NCBI GenBank assembly: GCA_034359265.1
Contig: CP136896.1
Coordinates: 35,764,001 to 35,828,000 of the forward strand
Direction: 5' to 3'
DNA length: 64,000 bases
Source of the DNA: Canna indica
Lineage: Eukaryota; Streptophyta; Magnoliopsida; Zingiberales; Cannaceae
Within the stretch, counting starts at the first letter, position 1; each line of letters opens with the position of its first letter. Below, piece by piece: positions 19,819 to 32,709 of this stretch. The notes beneath the pieces are model-generated. The model saw only the letters and a program-made list of their open reading frames with translations, was not told the DNA's origin and did not search any database. A program made the translations under genes and the position numbers.

Positions 19819-22400
19819 CTCGATTAACAACTTCTCCCATCACAGTGAATGTTTTGGAGTGGCTTGGGACTCAGATTACAGGGCGTTTCGAGCCGATACC
19901 CCGAAGTTCAATCAGTCGGCATCGTTCAAGATCTATTCGAAAAATCATGCAATTCTTTGCATTAGTCTGTCAAAAATAACTCGATTAACAACTTCTCCCA
20001 TCATAGTTAATGTTCTGGAGTCGCTCGGGACTCAGATTACAGGGCATTTCGAGCCGATACCCCGAATTTCAATCAGTCGGCTTCGTTCAAGATTCTATTC
20101 GAAAAATCGTGTAATTCTGTGCATTAGTCTGTAAAAAATAACTCGATTAACAACTTCTCCCATCGCAGTGAATGTTCTGGAGTCGCTCGGTACTCAGATT
20201 ACTGGGCGTTTCGAGCTGATTCCCCGAAGTTCAATCAGTCGGCATCGTTCAAGATCTATTCGAAAAATCATGCAATTCTTTGCATTAGTCTGTCAAAAAT
20301 AACTCGATTAACAACTTCTCCCATCACAGTGAATGTTCTGGAGTCGCTCGGGACTCAGATTACAGGGCGTTTCGAGCCGATACCCCGAAGTTCAATCAGT
20401 CGGCATCGTTCAAGATCTATTCGAAAAATCATGCAATTCTTTGCATTAGTCTGTCAAAAATAACTCGATTAACAACTTCTCCCATCATAGTTAATGTTCT
20501 GGAGTCGCTCAGGACTGAGATTAAAGGGCGTTTCGAGCCGATACCTCGAATTTCAATCAGTCGGCTTCATTCAAGATTCTATTCGAAAAATCATGTAATT
20601 CTGTGCATTAGTCTGTAAAAAATAACTCGATTAACAACTTCTCCCATCGCAGTGAATGTTCTGGAGTCGCTCGGTACTCAGATTACTGGGCGTTTCGAGC
20701 TGATACCCCGAAGTTCAATCAGTCGGCATCGTTCAAGATCTATTCGAAAAATCATGCAATTCTTTGCATTAGTCTGTCAAAAATAACTCGATTAACAACT
20801 TCTCCCATCACAGTGAATGTTCCGGAGTCGCTCGGGACTCAGATTACAGGGCGTTTCGAGCCGATACCCCGAAGTTCAATCAGTTGGCTTCGTTCAAGAT
20901 TCTATTCGAAAAATCATGCAATTCTGTGCATTAGTCTGTCAAAAATAACTCGATTAACAACTTCTCCCATCGCAGTGAATGTTCTGGAATCGCTCGGTAC
21001 TCAGATTACTGGGCGTTTCGAGCTGATACCCCGAAGTTCAATCAGTCGGCATCGTTCAAGATCTATTCGAAAAATCATGCAATTCTTTGCATTAGTCTGT
21101 CAAAAATAACTCGATTAACAACTTCTCCCATCATAGTTAATGTTCTGGAGTCGCTCGGGACTCAGATTACAGGGCGTTTCGAGCCGATACCCCGAATTTC
21201 AATCAGTCGGCTTCGTTCAAGATTCTATTCGAAAAATCGTGTAATTCTGTGCATTAGTCTGTAAAAAATAACTCGATTAACAACTTCTCCCATCGCAGTG
21301 AATGTTCTGGAGTCGCTCGGTACTCAGATTACTGGGCATTTCGAGCTGATACCCCGAAGTTCAATCAGTCGGCATCGTTCAAGATCTATTCGAAAAATCA
21401 TGCAATTCTTTGCATTAGTCTGTCAAAAATAACTCGATTAACAACTTCTCCCATCACAGTGAATGTTCTGGAGTCGCTCGGGACTCAGATTACAGGGCGT
21501 TTCGAGCCGATACCCCGAAGTTTAATCAGTCAGCATCGTTCAAGATCTATTCGAAAAATCATGCAATTCTTTGCATTAGTCTGTCAAAAATAACTCGATT
21601 AACAACTTCTCCCATCATAGTTAATGTTCTGGAGTCGCTCGGGACTCAGATTACAGGGCGTTCCGAGCCGATACCCCGAAGTTCAATCAGTTGGCTTCGT
21701 TCAAGATTCTATTCGAAAAATCGTGCAATTCTGTGCATTAGTCTGTCAAAAATAACTCGATTAACAACTTCTCCCATCGCAGTGAATGTTCTGGAGTCGC
21801 TCGGTACTCAGATTACTGGGCGTTTCGAGCTGATACCCCGAAGTTCAATCAGTCGGCATCGTTCAAGATCTATTAGAAAAATCATGCAATTCTTTGCATT
21901 AGTCTGTCAAAAATAACTCGATTAACAACTTCTCCCATCACAGTGAATGTTCTGGAGTCGCTCGGGACTCAGATTACAGGGCGTTTCGAGCCGATACCCC
22001 AAAGTTCAATCAGTCTGCTTCGTTCAAGATTCTATTCGAAAAATAGTGCAATTCTGTGCATTAGTCTGTCGAGAATAACTCGATTAACAACTTCTCCCAT
22101 CGCAGTGAATGTTCTGGAGTCACTCGGTACTCAGATTACTGGGCGTTTCAAGCCGATACCCCGAAGTCCAATTAGTCGGCTTCGTTCAAAATCAATTCGA
22201 AAAATCATGCAATTATGTGCATTAGTCTGTCAAAAATAACTCGATTAACAACTTCTCCCATCGCAGTGAATGTTCTGGAGTCGCTCGGTACTCAGATTAC
22301 TGGGCGTTTCGAGCTGATACCCCGAAGTTCAATCAGTCGGCATCGTTCAAGATCTATTAGAAAAATCATGCAATTCTTTGCATTATTCTGTCAAAAATAA
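19819..22400 (+). repeat. HOR unit, 16 monomers (2,582 bp)
   Basis: Anchor-to-anchor unit of the same length as the 16-monomer duplication upstream, but with its own variants: GGGCATTTCGAGCCG near 20,042, ACCTCGAATTTC near 20,544, GGCTTCATTC near 20,565, GCGTTCCGAGCC near 21,660, ACCCCAAAG near 21,998 and GAAGTCCAATTAG near 22,164. Confidence 0.85.
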
Positions 22401-24013
22401 CTCGATTAACAACTTCTCCCATCACAGTGAATGTTTTGGAGTGGCTTGGGACTCAGATTATAGGGCGTTTCGAGCCGATACCCCGAAGTTCAATCAGTCG
22501 GCATCGTTCAAGATCTATTCGAAAAATCATGCAATTCTTTGCATTAGTCTGTCAAAAATAACTCGATTAACAACTTCTCCCATCATAGTTAATGTTCTGG
22601 AGTCGCTCGGGACTGAGATTAAAGGGCGTTTCGAGCCGATACCCCGAATTTCAATCAGTCGGCTTCGTTCAAGATTCTATTCGAAAAATCATGTAATTCT
22701 GTGCATTAGTCTGTAAAAAATAACTCGATTAACAACTTCTCCCATCGCAGTGAATGTTCTGGAGTCGCTCGGTACTCAGATTACTGGGCGTTTCGAGCTG
22801 ATTCCCCGAAGTTCAATCAGTCGGCATCGTTCAAGATCTATTCGAAAAATCATGCAATTCTTTGCATTAGTCTGTCAAAAATAACTCGATTAACAACTTC
22901 TCCCATCACAGTGAATGTTCTGGAGTCGCTCGGGACTCAGATTACAGGGCGTTTCGAGCCGATACCCCGAAGTTCAATCAGTCGGCATCGTTCAAGATCT
23001 ATTCGAAAAATCATGCAATTCTTTGCATTAGTCTGTCAAAAATAACTCGATTAACAACTTCTCCCATCACAGTGAATGTTCTGGAGTCGCTCGGGACTCA
23101 GATTACAGGGCGTTTCGAGCCGATACCCCGAAGTTTAATCAGTCAGCATCGTTCAAGATCTATTCGAAAAATCATGCAATTCTTTGCATTAGTCTGTCAA
23201 AAATAACTCGATTAACAACTTCTCCCATCATAGTTAATGTTCTGGAGTCGCTCGGGACTCAGATTACAGGGCGTTCCGAGCCGATACCCCGAAGTTCAAT
23301 CAGTTGGCTTCGTTCAAGATTCTATTCGAAAAATCGTGCAATTCTGTGCATTAGTCTGTCAAAAATAACTCGATTAACAACTTCTCCCATCGCAGTGAAT
23401 GTTCTGGAGTCGCTCGGTACTCAGATTACTGGGCGTTTCGAGCTGATACCCCGAAGTTCAATCAGTCGGCATCGTTCAAGATCTATTAGAAAAATCATGC
23501 AATTCTTTGCATTAGTCTGTCAAAAATAACTCGATTAACAACTTCTCCCATCACAGTGAATGTTCTGGAGTCGCTCGGGACTCAGATTACAGGGCGTTTC
23601 GAGCCGATACCCCGAAGTTCAATCAGTCTGCTTCGTTCAAGATTCTATTCGAAAAATAGTGCAATTCTGTGCATTAGTCTGTCGAGAATAACTCGATTAA
23701 CAACTTCTCCCATCGCAGTGAATGTTCTGGAGTCACTCGGTACTCAGATTACTGGGCGTTTCAAGCCGATACCCCGAAGTCCAATTAGTCGGCTTCGTTC
23801 AAAATCAATTCGAAAAATCATGCAATTATGTGCATTAGTCTGTCAAAAATAACTCGATTAACAACTTCTCCCATCGCAGTGAATGTTCTGGAGTCGCTCG
23901 GTACTCAGATTACTGGGCGTTTCGAGCTGATACCCCGAAGTTCAATCAGTCGGCATCGTTCAAGATCTATTAGAAAAATCATGCAATTCTTTGCATTATT
24001 CTGTCAAAAATAA
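22401..24013 (+). repeat. HOR unit, 10 monomers (1,613 bp)
   Basis: Part of a 2 x 1,613-bp tandem duplication covering about 21,370-24,590. Shared private variants are GTTCCGAGCC (21660 and 23273), GAAGTCCAATTAG (about 22,164 and 23,777), GATTATAGGGCG in the anchor monomer (about 22,456 and 24,069) and GCTGATTCCCC (22797 and 24410). Confidence 0.86.
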
Positions 24014-27000
24014 CTCGATTAACAACTTCTCCCATCACAGTGAATGTTTTGGAGTGGCTTGGGACTCAGATTATAGGGCGTTTCGAGCCGATACCCCGAA
24101 GTTCAATCAGTCGGCATCGTTCAAGATCTATTCGAAAAATCATGCAATTCTTTGCATTAGTCTGTCAAAAATAACTCGATTAACAACTTCTCCCATCATA
24201 GTTAATGTTCTGGAGTCGCTCGGGACTGAGATTAAAGGGCGTTTCGAGCCGATACCCCGAATTTCAATCAGTCGGCTTCGTTCAAGATTCTATTCGAAAA
24301 ATCATGTAATTCTGTGCATTAGTCTGTAAAAAATAACTCGATTAACAACTTCTCCCATCGCAGTGAATGTTCTGGAGTCGCTCGGTACTCAGATTACTGG
24401 GCGTTTCGAGCTGATTCCCCGAAGTTCAATCAGTCGGCATCGTTCAAGATCTATTCGAAAAATCATGCAATTCTTTGCATTAGTCTGTCAAAAATAACTC
24501 GATTAACAACTTCTCCCATCACAGTGAATGTTCTGGAGTCGCTCGGGACTCAGATTACAGGGCGTTTCGAGCCGATACCCCGAAGTTCAATCAGTTGGCT
24601 TCGTTCAAGATTCTATTCGAAAAATCGTGCAATTCTGTGCATTAGTCTGTCAAAAATAACTCGATTAACAACTTCTCCCATCGCAGTGAATGTTCTGGAG
24701 TCGCTCGGTACTCAGATTACTGGGCGTTTCGAGCTGATACCCCGAAGTTCAATCAGTCGGCATCGTTCAAGATCTATTCGAAAAATCATGCAATTCTTTG
24801 CATTAGTCTGTCAAAAATAACTCGATTAACAACTTCTCCCATCATAGTTAATGTTCTGGAGTCGCTCGGGACTCAGATTACAGGGCGTTTCGAGCCGATA
24901 CCCCGAATTTCAATCAGTCGGCTTCGTTCAAGATTCTATTCGAAAAATCGTGTAATTCTGTGCATTAGTCTGTAAAAAATAACTCGATTAACTACTTCTC
25001 CCATCGCAGTGAATGTTCTGGAGTCGCTCGGTACTCAGATTACTGGGCGTTTCGAGCTGATACCCCGAAGTTCAATCAGTCGGCATCGTTCAAGATCTAT
25101 TCGAAAAATCATGCAATTCTTTGCATTAGTCTGTCAAAAATAACTCGATTAACAACTTCTCCCATCACAGTGAATGTTCTGGAGTCGCTCGGGACTCAGA
25201 TTACAGGGCGTTTCGAGCCAATACACCGAAGTTTAATCAGTCGGCATCGTTCAAGATCTATTCGAAAAATCATGCAATTCTTTGCATTAGTCTGTCAAAA
25301 ATAACTCGATTAACAACTTCTCCCATCACAGTGAATGTTCTGGAGTCGCTCGGGACTCAGATTACAGGGCGTTTCGAGCCAATACACCGAAGTTTAATCA
25401 GTCGGCATCGTTCAAGATCTATTCGAAAAATCATGCAATTCTTTGCATTAGTCTGTCAAAAATAACTCGATTAACAACTTCTCCCATCATAGTTAATGTT
25501 GTGGAGTCGCTCGGGACTCAGATTACTGGGCGTTTCGAGCCGATACCCCGAAGTTCAATCAGTTGGCTTCGTTCAAGATTCTATTCGAAAAATCATGCAA
25601 TTCTGTGCATTAGTCTGTCAAAAATAACTCGATTAACAACTTCTCCCATCGCAGTGAATGTTCTGGAGTCGCTCGGTACTCAGATTACTGGGCGTTTCGA
25701 GCTGATACTCCGAAGTTCAATCAGTCGGCATCGTTCAAGATCTATTAGAAAAATCATGCAATTCTTTGCATTAGTCTGTCAAAAATAACTCGATTAACAA
25801 CTTCTCCCATCACAGTGAATGTTCTGGAGTCGCTCGGGACTCAGATTACAGGGCGTTTCGAGCCGATACCCCGAAGTTCAATCAGTCTGCTTCGTTCAAG
25901 ATTCTATTCAAAAAATAGTGCAATTCTGTGCATTAGTCTGTCGAGAATAACTCGATTAACAACTTCTCCCATCGCAGTGAATGTTCTAGAGTCGCTCGGT
26001 ACTCAGATTACTGGGCGTTTCAAGCCGATACCCCGAAGTTCAATCAGTCGGCTTCATTCAAAATCAATTCGAAAAATCATGCAATTATGTGCATTAGTCT
26101 GTCGAAAATAACTCGATTAACAACTTCTCCCATCGCAGTGAATGTTCTGGAGTCGCTCGGTACTCAGATTACTGGGCATTTCGAGCTGATACCCCGAAGT
26201 TCAATCAGTCGGCTTCGTTCAAGATCTATTCGAAAAATCATGCAATTCTTTGCATTAGTCTGTCAAAAATAAATCGATTAACAACTTCTCCCATCATAGT
26301 TAATGTTCTGGAGTCGCTCGGGACTCAGATTACAGGGCGTTTCGAGCCGATACCTCGAATTTCAATCAGTCGGCTTCGTTCAAGATTCTATTCGAAAAAT
26401 CGTGTAATTCTGTGCATTAGTCTGTAAAAAATAACTCGATTAACAACTTCTCCCATCGCAGTGAATGTTCTGGAGTCGCTCGGTACTCAGATTACTGGGC
26501 GTTTCGAGCTGATACCCCGAAGTTCAATCAGTCGGCATCGTTCAAGATCTATTCGAAAAATCATGCAATTCTTTGCATTAGTCTGTCAAAAATAACTCGA
26601 TTAACAACTTCTCCCATCACAGTGAATGTTCTGGAGTCGCTCGGGACTCAGATTACAGGGCGTTTCGAGCCGATACCCCGAAGTTTAATCAGTCGGCATC
26701 GTTCAAGATCTATTCGAAAAATCATGCAATTCTTTGCATTAGTCTGTCAAAAATAACTCGATTAACAACTTCTCCCATCACAGTGAATGTTCTGGAGTCG
26801 CTCGGGACTCAGATTACAGGGCGTTTCGAGCCGATACCCCGAAGTTCAATCAGTCTGCTTCGTTCAAGATTCTATTCGAAAAATAGTGCAATTCTGTGCA
26901 TTAGTCTGTCGAGAATAACTCGATTAACAACTTCTCCCATCGCAGTGAATGTTCTGGAGTCACTCGGTACTCAGATTACTGGGCGTTTCAAGCCGATACC

Positions 27001-27240
27001 CCGAAGTCCAATTAGTCGGCTTCGTTCAAAATCAATTCGAAAAATCATGCAATTATGTGCATTAGTCTGTCAAAAATAACTCGATTAACAACTTCTCCCA
27101 TCGCAGTGAATGTTCTGGAGTCGCTCGGTACTCAGATTACTGGGCGTTTCGAGCTGATACCCCGAAGTTCAATCAGTCGGCATCGTTCAAGATCTATTAG
27201 AAAAATCATGCAATTCTTTGCATTATTCTGTCAAAAATAA
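24014..27240 (+). repeat. HOR unit, 20 monomers (3,227 bp)
   Basis: First copy of a 3,227-bp tandem duplication. Markers include ACTACTTCTCCC (about 24,991), two consecutive GCCAATACACCG monomers (about 25,217 and 25,378), GTTGTGGAG (25,499) and GATACTCCGAAG (about 25,706). The segment also includes TTCTAGAGTCGC near 25,984 and GTCTGTCGAAAATAAC near 26,099. Confidence 0.87.
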
Positions 27241-29715
27241 CTCGATTAACAACTTCTCCCATCACAGTGAATGTTTTGGAGTGGCTTGGGACTCAGATTA
27301 TAGGGCGTTTCGAGCCGATACCCCGAAGTTCAATCAGTCGGCATCGTTCAAGATCTATTCGAAAAATCATGCAATTCTTTGCATTAGTCTGTCAAAAATA
27401 ACTCGATTAACAACTTCTCCCATCATAGTTAATGTTCTGGAGTCGCTCGGGACTGAGATTAAAGGGCGTTTCGAGCCGATACCCCGAATTTCAATCAGTC
27501 GGCTTCGTTCAAGATTCTATTCGAAAAATCATGTAATTCTGTGCATTAGTCTGTAAAAAATAACTCGATTAACAACTTCTCCCATCGCAGTGAATGTTCT
27601 GGAGTCGCTCGGTACTCAGATTACTGGGCGTTTCGAGCTGATTCCCCGAAGTTCAATCAGTCGGCATCGTTCAAGATCTATTCGAAAAATCATGCAATTC
27701 TTTGCATTAGTCTGTCAAAAATAACTCGATTAACAACTTCTCCCATCACAGTGAATGTTCTGGAGTCGCTCGGGACTCAGATTACAGGGCGTTTCGAGCC
27801 GATACCCCGAAGTTCAATCAGTTGGCTTCGTTCAAGATTCTATTCGAAAAATCGTGCAATTCTGTGCATTAGTCTGTCAAAAATAACTCGATTAACAACT
27901 TCTCCCATCGCAGTGAATGTTCTGGAGTCGCTCGGTACTCAGATTACTGGGCGTTTCGAGCTGATACCCCGAAGTTCAATCAGTCGGCATCGTTCAAGAT
28001 CTATTCGAAAAATCATGCAATTCTTTGCATTAGTCTGTCAAAAATAACTCGATTAACAACTTCTCCCATCATAGTTAATGTTCTGGAGTCGCTCGGGACT
28101 CAGATTACAGGGCGTTTCGAGCCGATACCCCGAATTTCAATCAGTCGGCTTCGTTCAAGATTCTATTCGAAAAATCGTGTAATTCTGTGCATTAGTCTGT
28201 AAAAAATAACTCGATTAACTACTTCTCCCATCGCAGTGAATGTTCTGGAGTCGCTCGGTACTCAGATTACTGGGCGTTTCGAGCTGATACCCCGAAGTTC
28301 AATCAGTCGGCATCGTTCAAGATCTATTCGAAAAATCATGCAATTCTTTACATTAGTCTGTCAAAAATAACTCGATTAACAACTTCTCCCATCACAGTGA
28401 ATGTTCTGGAGTCGCTCGGGACTCAGATTACAGGGCGTTTCGAGCCAATACACCGAAGTTTAATCAGTCGGCATCGTTCAAGATCTATTCGAAAAATCAT
28501 GCAATTCTTTGCATTAGTCTGTCAAAAATAACTCGATTAACAACTTCTCCCATCACAGTGAATGTTCTGGAGTCGCTCGGGACTCAGATTACAGGGCGTT
28601 TCGAGCCAATACACCGAAGTTTAATCAGTCGGCATCGTTCAAGATCTATTCGAAAAATCATGCAATTCTTTGCATTAGTCTGTCAAAAATAACTCGATTA
28701 ACAACTTCTCCCATCATAGTTAATGTTGTGGAGTCGCTCGGGACTCAGATTACTGGGCGTTTCGAGCCGATACCCCGAAGTTCAATCAGTTGGCTTCGTT
28801 CAAGATTCTATTCGAAAAATCATGCAATTCTGTGCATTAGTCTGTCAAAAATAACTCGATTAACAACTTCTCCCATCGCAGTGAATGTTCTGGAGTCGCT
28901 CGGTACTCAGATTACTGGGCGTTTCGAGCTGATACTCCGAAGTTCAATCAGTCGGCATCGTTCAAGATCTATTAGAAAAATCATGCAATTCTTTGCATTA
29001 GTCTGTCAAAAATAACTCGATTAACAACTTCTCCCATCACAGTGAATGTTCTGGAGTCGCTCGGGACTCAGATTACAGGGCGTTTCGAGCCGATACCCCG
29101 AAGTTCAATCAGTCTGCTTCGTTCAAGATTCTATTCAAAAAATAGTGCAATTCTGTGCATTAGTCTGTCGAGAATAACTCGATTAACAACTTCTCCCATC
29201 GCAGTGAATGTTCTGGAGTCGCTCGGTACTCAGATTACTGGGCGTTTCGAGCTGATACTCCGAAGTTCAATCAGTCGGCATCGTTCAAGATCTATTAGAA
29301 AAATCATGCAATTCTTTGCATTAGTCTGTCAAAAATAACTCGATTAACAACTTCTCCCATCACAGTGAATGTTCTGGAGTCGCTCGGGACTCAGATTACA
29401 GGGCGTTTCGAGCCGATACCCCGAAGTTCAATCAGTCTGCTTCGTTCAAGATTCTATTCAAAAAATAGTGCAATTCTGTGCATTAGTCTGTCGAGAATAA
29501 CTCGATTAACAACTTCTCCCATCGCAGTGAATGTTCTGGAGTCGCTCGGTACTCAGATTACTGGGCGTTTCAAGCCGATACCCCGAAGTTCAATCAGTCG
29601 GCTTCGTTCAAAATCAATTCGAAAAATCATGCAATTATGTGCATTAGTCTGTCGAAAATAACTCGATTAACAACTTCTCCCATCGCAGTGAATGTTCTGG
29701 AGTCGCTCGGTACTC
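27241..29715 (+). repeat. Second copy of the 3,227-bp unit, partial, last anchored unit
   Basis: Repeats the markers of 24014-27240 at a shift of 3,227 up to about 29,250, then continues at a shift of 3,550 after a two-monomer insertion, ending near 29,715. The last TGGCTTGGG anchor monomer of the window opens this unit. One private change, TTCTTTACATTAG near 28,346, separates the copies. Confidence 0.85.
28855..29500 (+). repeat. Local duplication of a two-monomer block, 2 x 323 bp
   Basis: The pair made of a GATACTCCGAAG monomer and a CAGTCTGCTT monomer with ATTCAAAAAATAG occurs at 28855-29177 and again at 29178-29500. It accounts exactly for the change of register from 3,227 to 3,550 between the two long HOR copies. 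Confidence 0.86.
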
Positions 29716-29854
29716 AGATTACAGGGCGTTTCGAGCCAATACACCGAAGTTTAATCAGTCGGCATCGTTCAAGATCTATTTGAAAAATCATGCAATTCTT
29801 TGCATTAGTCTGTCAAAAATAACTCGATTAACAACTTCTCCCATCATAGTTAAT

Positions 29855-32565
29855 GTTGTGGAGTCGCTCGGGACTCAGATTACAGGGCGTTTCGAGCCGA
29901 TACCCCGAAGTTCAATCAGTTGGCTTCGTTCAAGATTCTATTCGAAAAATCGTGCAATTCTGTGCATTAGTCTGTCAAAAATAACTCGATTAACAACTTC
30001 TCCCATCGCAGTGAATGTTCTGGAGTCGCTCGGTACTCAGATTACTGGGCGTTTCGAGCTGATACCCCGAAGTTCAATCAGTCGGCATCGTTCAAGATCT
30101 ATTAGAAAAATCATGCAATTCTTTGCATTAGTCTGTCAAAAATAACTCGATTAACAACTTCTCCCATCACAGTGAATGTTCTGGAGTCGCTCGGGACTCA
30201 GATTACAGGGCGTTTCGAGCCGATACCCCGAAGTTTAATCAGTCGGCATCGTTCAAGATCTATTCGAAAAATGATGCAATTCTTTGCATTAGTCTGTCAA
30301 AAATAACTCGATTAACAACTTCTCCCATCATAGTTAATGTTCTGGAGTCGCTCGGGACTCAGATTACAGGGCGTTTCGAGCCGATACCCCGAAGTTCAAT
30401 CAGTTGGCTTCGTTCAAGATTCTATTCGAAAAATCGTGCAATTATGTGCATTAGTCTGTCAAAAATAACTCGATTAACAACTTCTCCCATCGCAGTGAAT
30501 GTTCTGGAGTCGCTCGGTACTCAGATTACTGGGCGTTTCGAGCTGATACCCCGAAGTTCAATCAGTCGGCATCGTTCAAGATCTATTCGAAAAATCATGC
30601 AATTCTTTGCATTAGTCTGTCAAAAATAACTCGATTAACAACTTCTCCCATCACAGTGAATGTTCTGGAGTCGCTCGGGACTCAGATTACAGGGCGTTTC
30701 GAGCCGATACCCCGAAGTTTAATCAGTCGGCATCGTTCAAGATCTATTCGAAAAATCATGCAATTCTTTGCATTAGTCTGTCAAAAATAACTCGATTAAC
30801 AACTTCTCCCATCATAGTTAATGTTGTGGAGTCGCTCGGGACTCAGATTACAGGGCGTTTCGAGCCGATACCCCGAAGTTCAATCAGTTGGCTTCGTTCA
30901 AGATTCTATTCGAAAAATCGTGCAATTCTGTGCATTAGTCTGTCAAAAATAACTCGATTAACAACTTCTCCCATCGCAGTGAATGTTCTGGAGTCGCTCG
31001 GTACTCAGATTACTGGGCGTTTCGAGCTGATACCCCGAAGTTCAATCAGTCGGCATCGTTCAAGATCTATTAGAAAAATCATGCAATTCTTTGCATTAGA
31101 CTGTCAAAAATAACTCGATTAACAACTTCTCCCATCACAGTGAATGTTCTGGAGTCGCTCGGGACTCAGATTACAGGGCGTTTCGAGCCGATACCCCGAA
31201 GTTTAATCAGTCGGCATCGTTCAAGATCTATTCGAAAAATGATGCAATTCTTTGCATTAGTCTGTCAAAAATAACTCGATTAACAACTTCTCCCATCATA
31301 GTTAATGTTCTGGAGTCGCTCGGGACTCAGATTACAGGGCGTTTCGAGCCGATACCCCGAAGTTCAATCAGTTGGCTTCGTTCAAGATTCTATTCGAAAA
31401 ATCGTGCAATTATGTGCATTAGTCTGTCAAAAATAACTCGATTAACAACTTCTCCCATCGCAGTGAATGTTCTGGAGTCGCTCGGTACTCAGATTACTGG
31501 GCGTTTCGAGCTGATACCCCGAAGTTCAATCAGTCGGCATCGTTCAAGATCTATTCGAAAAATCATGCAATTCTTTGCATTAGTCTGTCAAAAATAACTC
31601 GATTAACAACTTCTCCCATCACAGTGAATGTTCTGGAGTCGCTCGGGACTCAGATTACAGGGCGTTTCGAGCCGATACCCCGAAGTTTAATCAGTCGGCA
31701 TCGTTCAAGATCTATTCGAAAAATCATGCAATTCTTTGCATTAGTCTGTCAAAAATAACTCGATTAACAACTTCTCCCATCATAGTTAATGTTGTGGAGT
31801 CGCTCGGGACTCAGATTACAGGGCGTTTCGAGCCGATACCCCGAAGTTCAATCAGTTGGCTTCGTTCAAGATTCTATTCGAAAAATCGTGCAATTCTGTG
31901 CATTAGTCTGTCAAAAATAACTCGATTAACAACTTCTCCCATCGCAGTGAATGTTCTGGAGTCGCTCGGTACTCAGATTACTGGGCGTTTCGAGCTGATA
32001 CCCCGAAGTTCAATCAGTCGGCATCGTTCAAGATCTATTAGAAAAATCATGCAATTCTTTGCATTAGACTGTCAAAAATAACTCGATTAACAACTTCTCC
32101 CATCACAGTGAATGTTCTGGAGTCGCTCGGGACTCAGATTACAGGGCGTTTCGAGCCGATACCCCGAAGTTTAATCAGTCGGCATCGTTCAAGATCTATT
32201 CGAAAAATGATGCAATTCTTTGCATTAGTCTGTCAAAAATAACTCGATTAACAACTTCTCCCATCATAGTTAATGTTCTGGAGTCGCTCGGGACTCATAT
32301 TACAGGGCGTTTCGAGCCGATACCCCGAAGTTCAATCAGTTGGCTTCGTTCAAGATTCTATTCGAAAAATCGTGCAATTATGTGCATTAGTCTGTCAAAA
32401 ATAACTCGATTAACAACTTCTCCCATCGCAGTGAATGTTCTGGAGTCGCTCGGTACTCAGATTACTGGGCGTTTCGAGCTGATACCCCGAAGTTCAATCA
32501 GTCGGCATCGTTCAAGATCTATTCGAAAAATCATGCAATTCTTTGCATTTGTCTGTCAAAAATAA
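29855..32565 (+). repeat. HOR block, 6-monomer unit (968 bp), about 2.8 copies
   Basis: Shift 968 is shown by GTTGTGGAG (29855, 30823, 31791), AAAATGATGCAA (about 30,269, 31,237, 32,205) and, in copies two and three, CATTAGACTGTC (31,096 and 32,064 for the TTAGA step). The block ends near 32,565, where CATTTGTCTG and AACTTGATTAAC appear. No TGGCTTGGG anchor is present. Confidence 0.88.
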
Positions 32566-32709
32566 CTTGATTAACAACTTCTCCCATCATAGTTAATGTT
32601 CTGGAGTCGCTCGGGACTCAGATTACAGGGCATTTCGAGCCGATACCCCGAAGTTCAATCAGTCGGCTTCGTTCAAGATTCTATTCGAAAAATCGTGTAA
32701 TTCTGTGCA

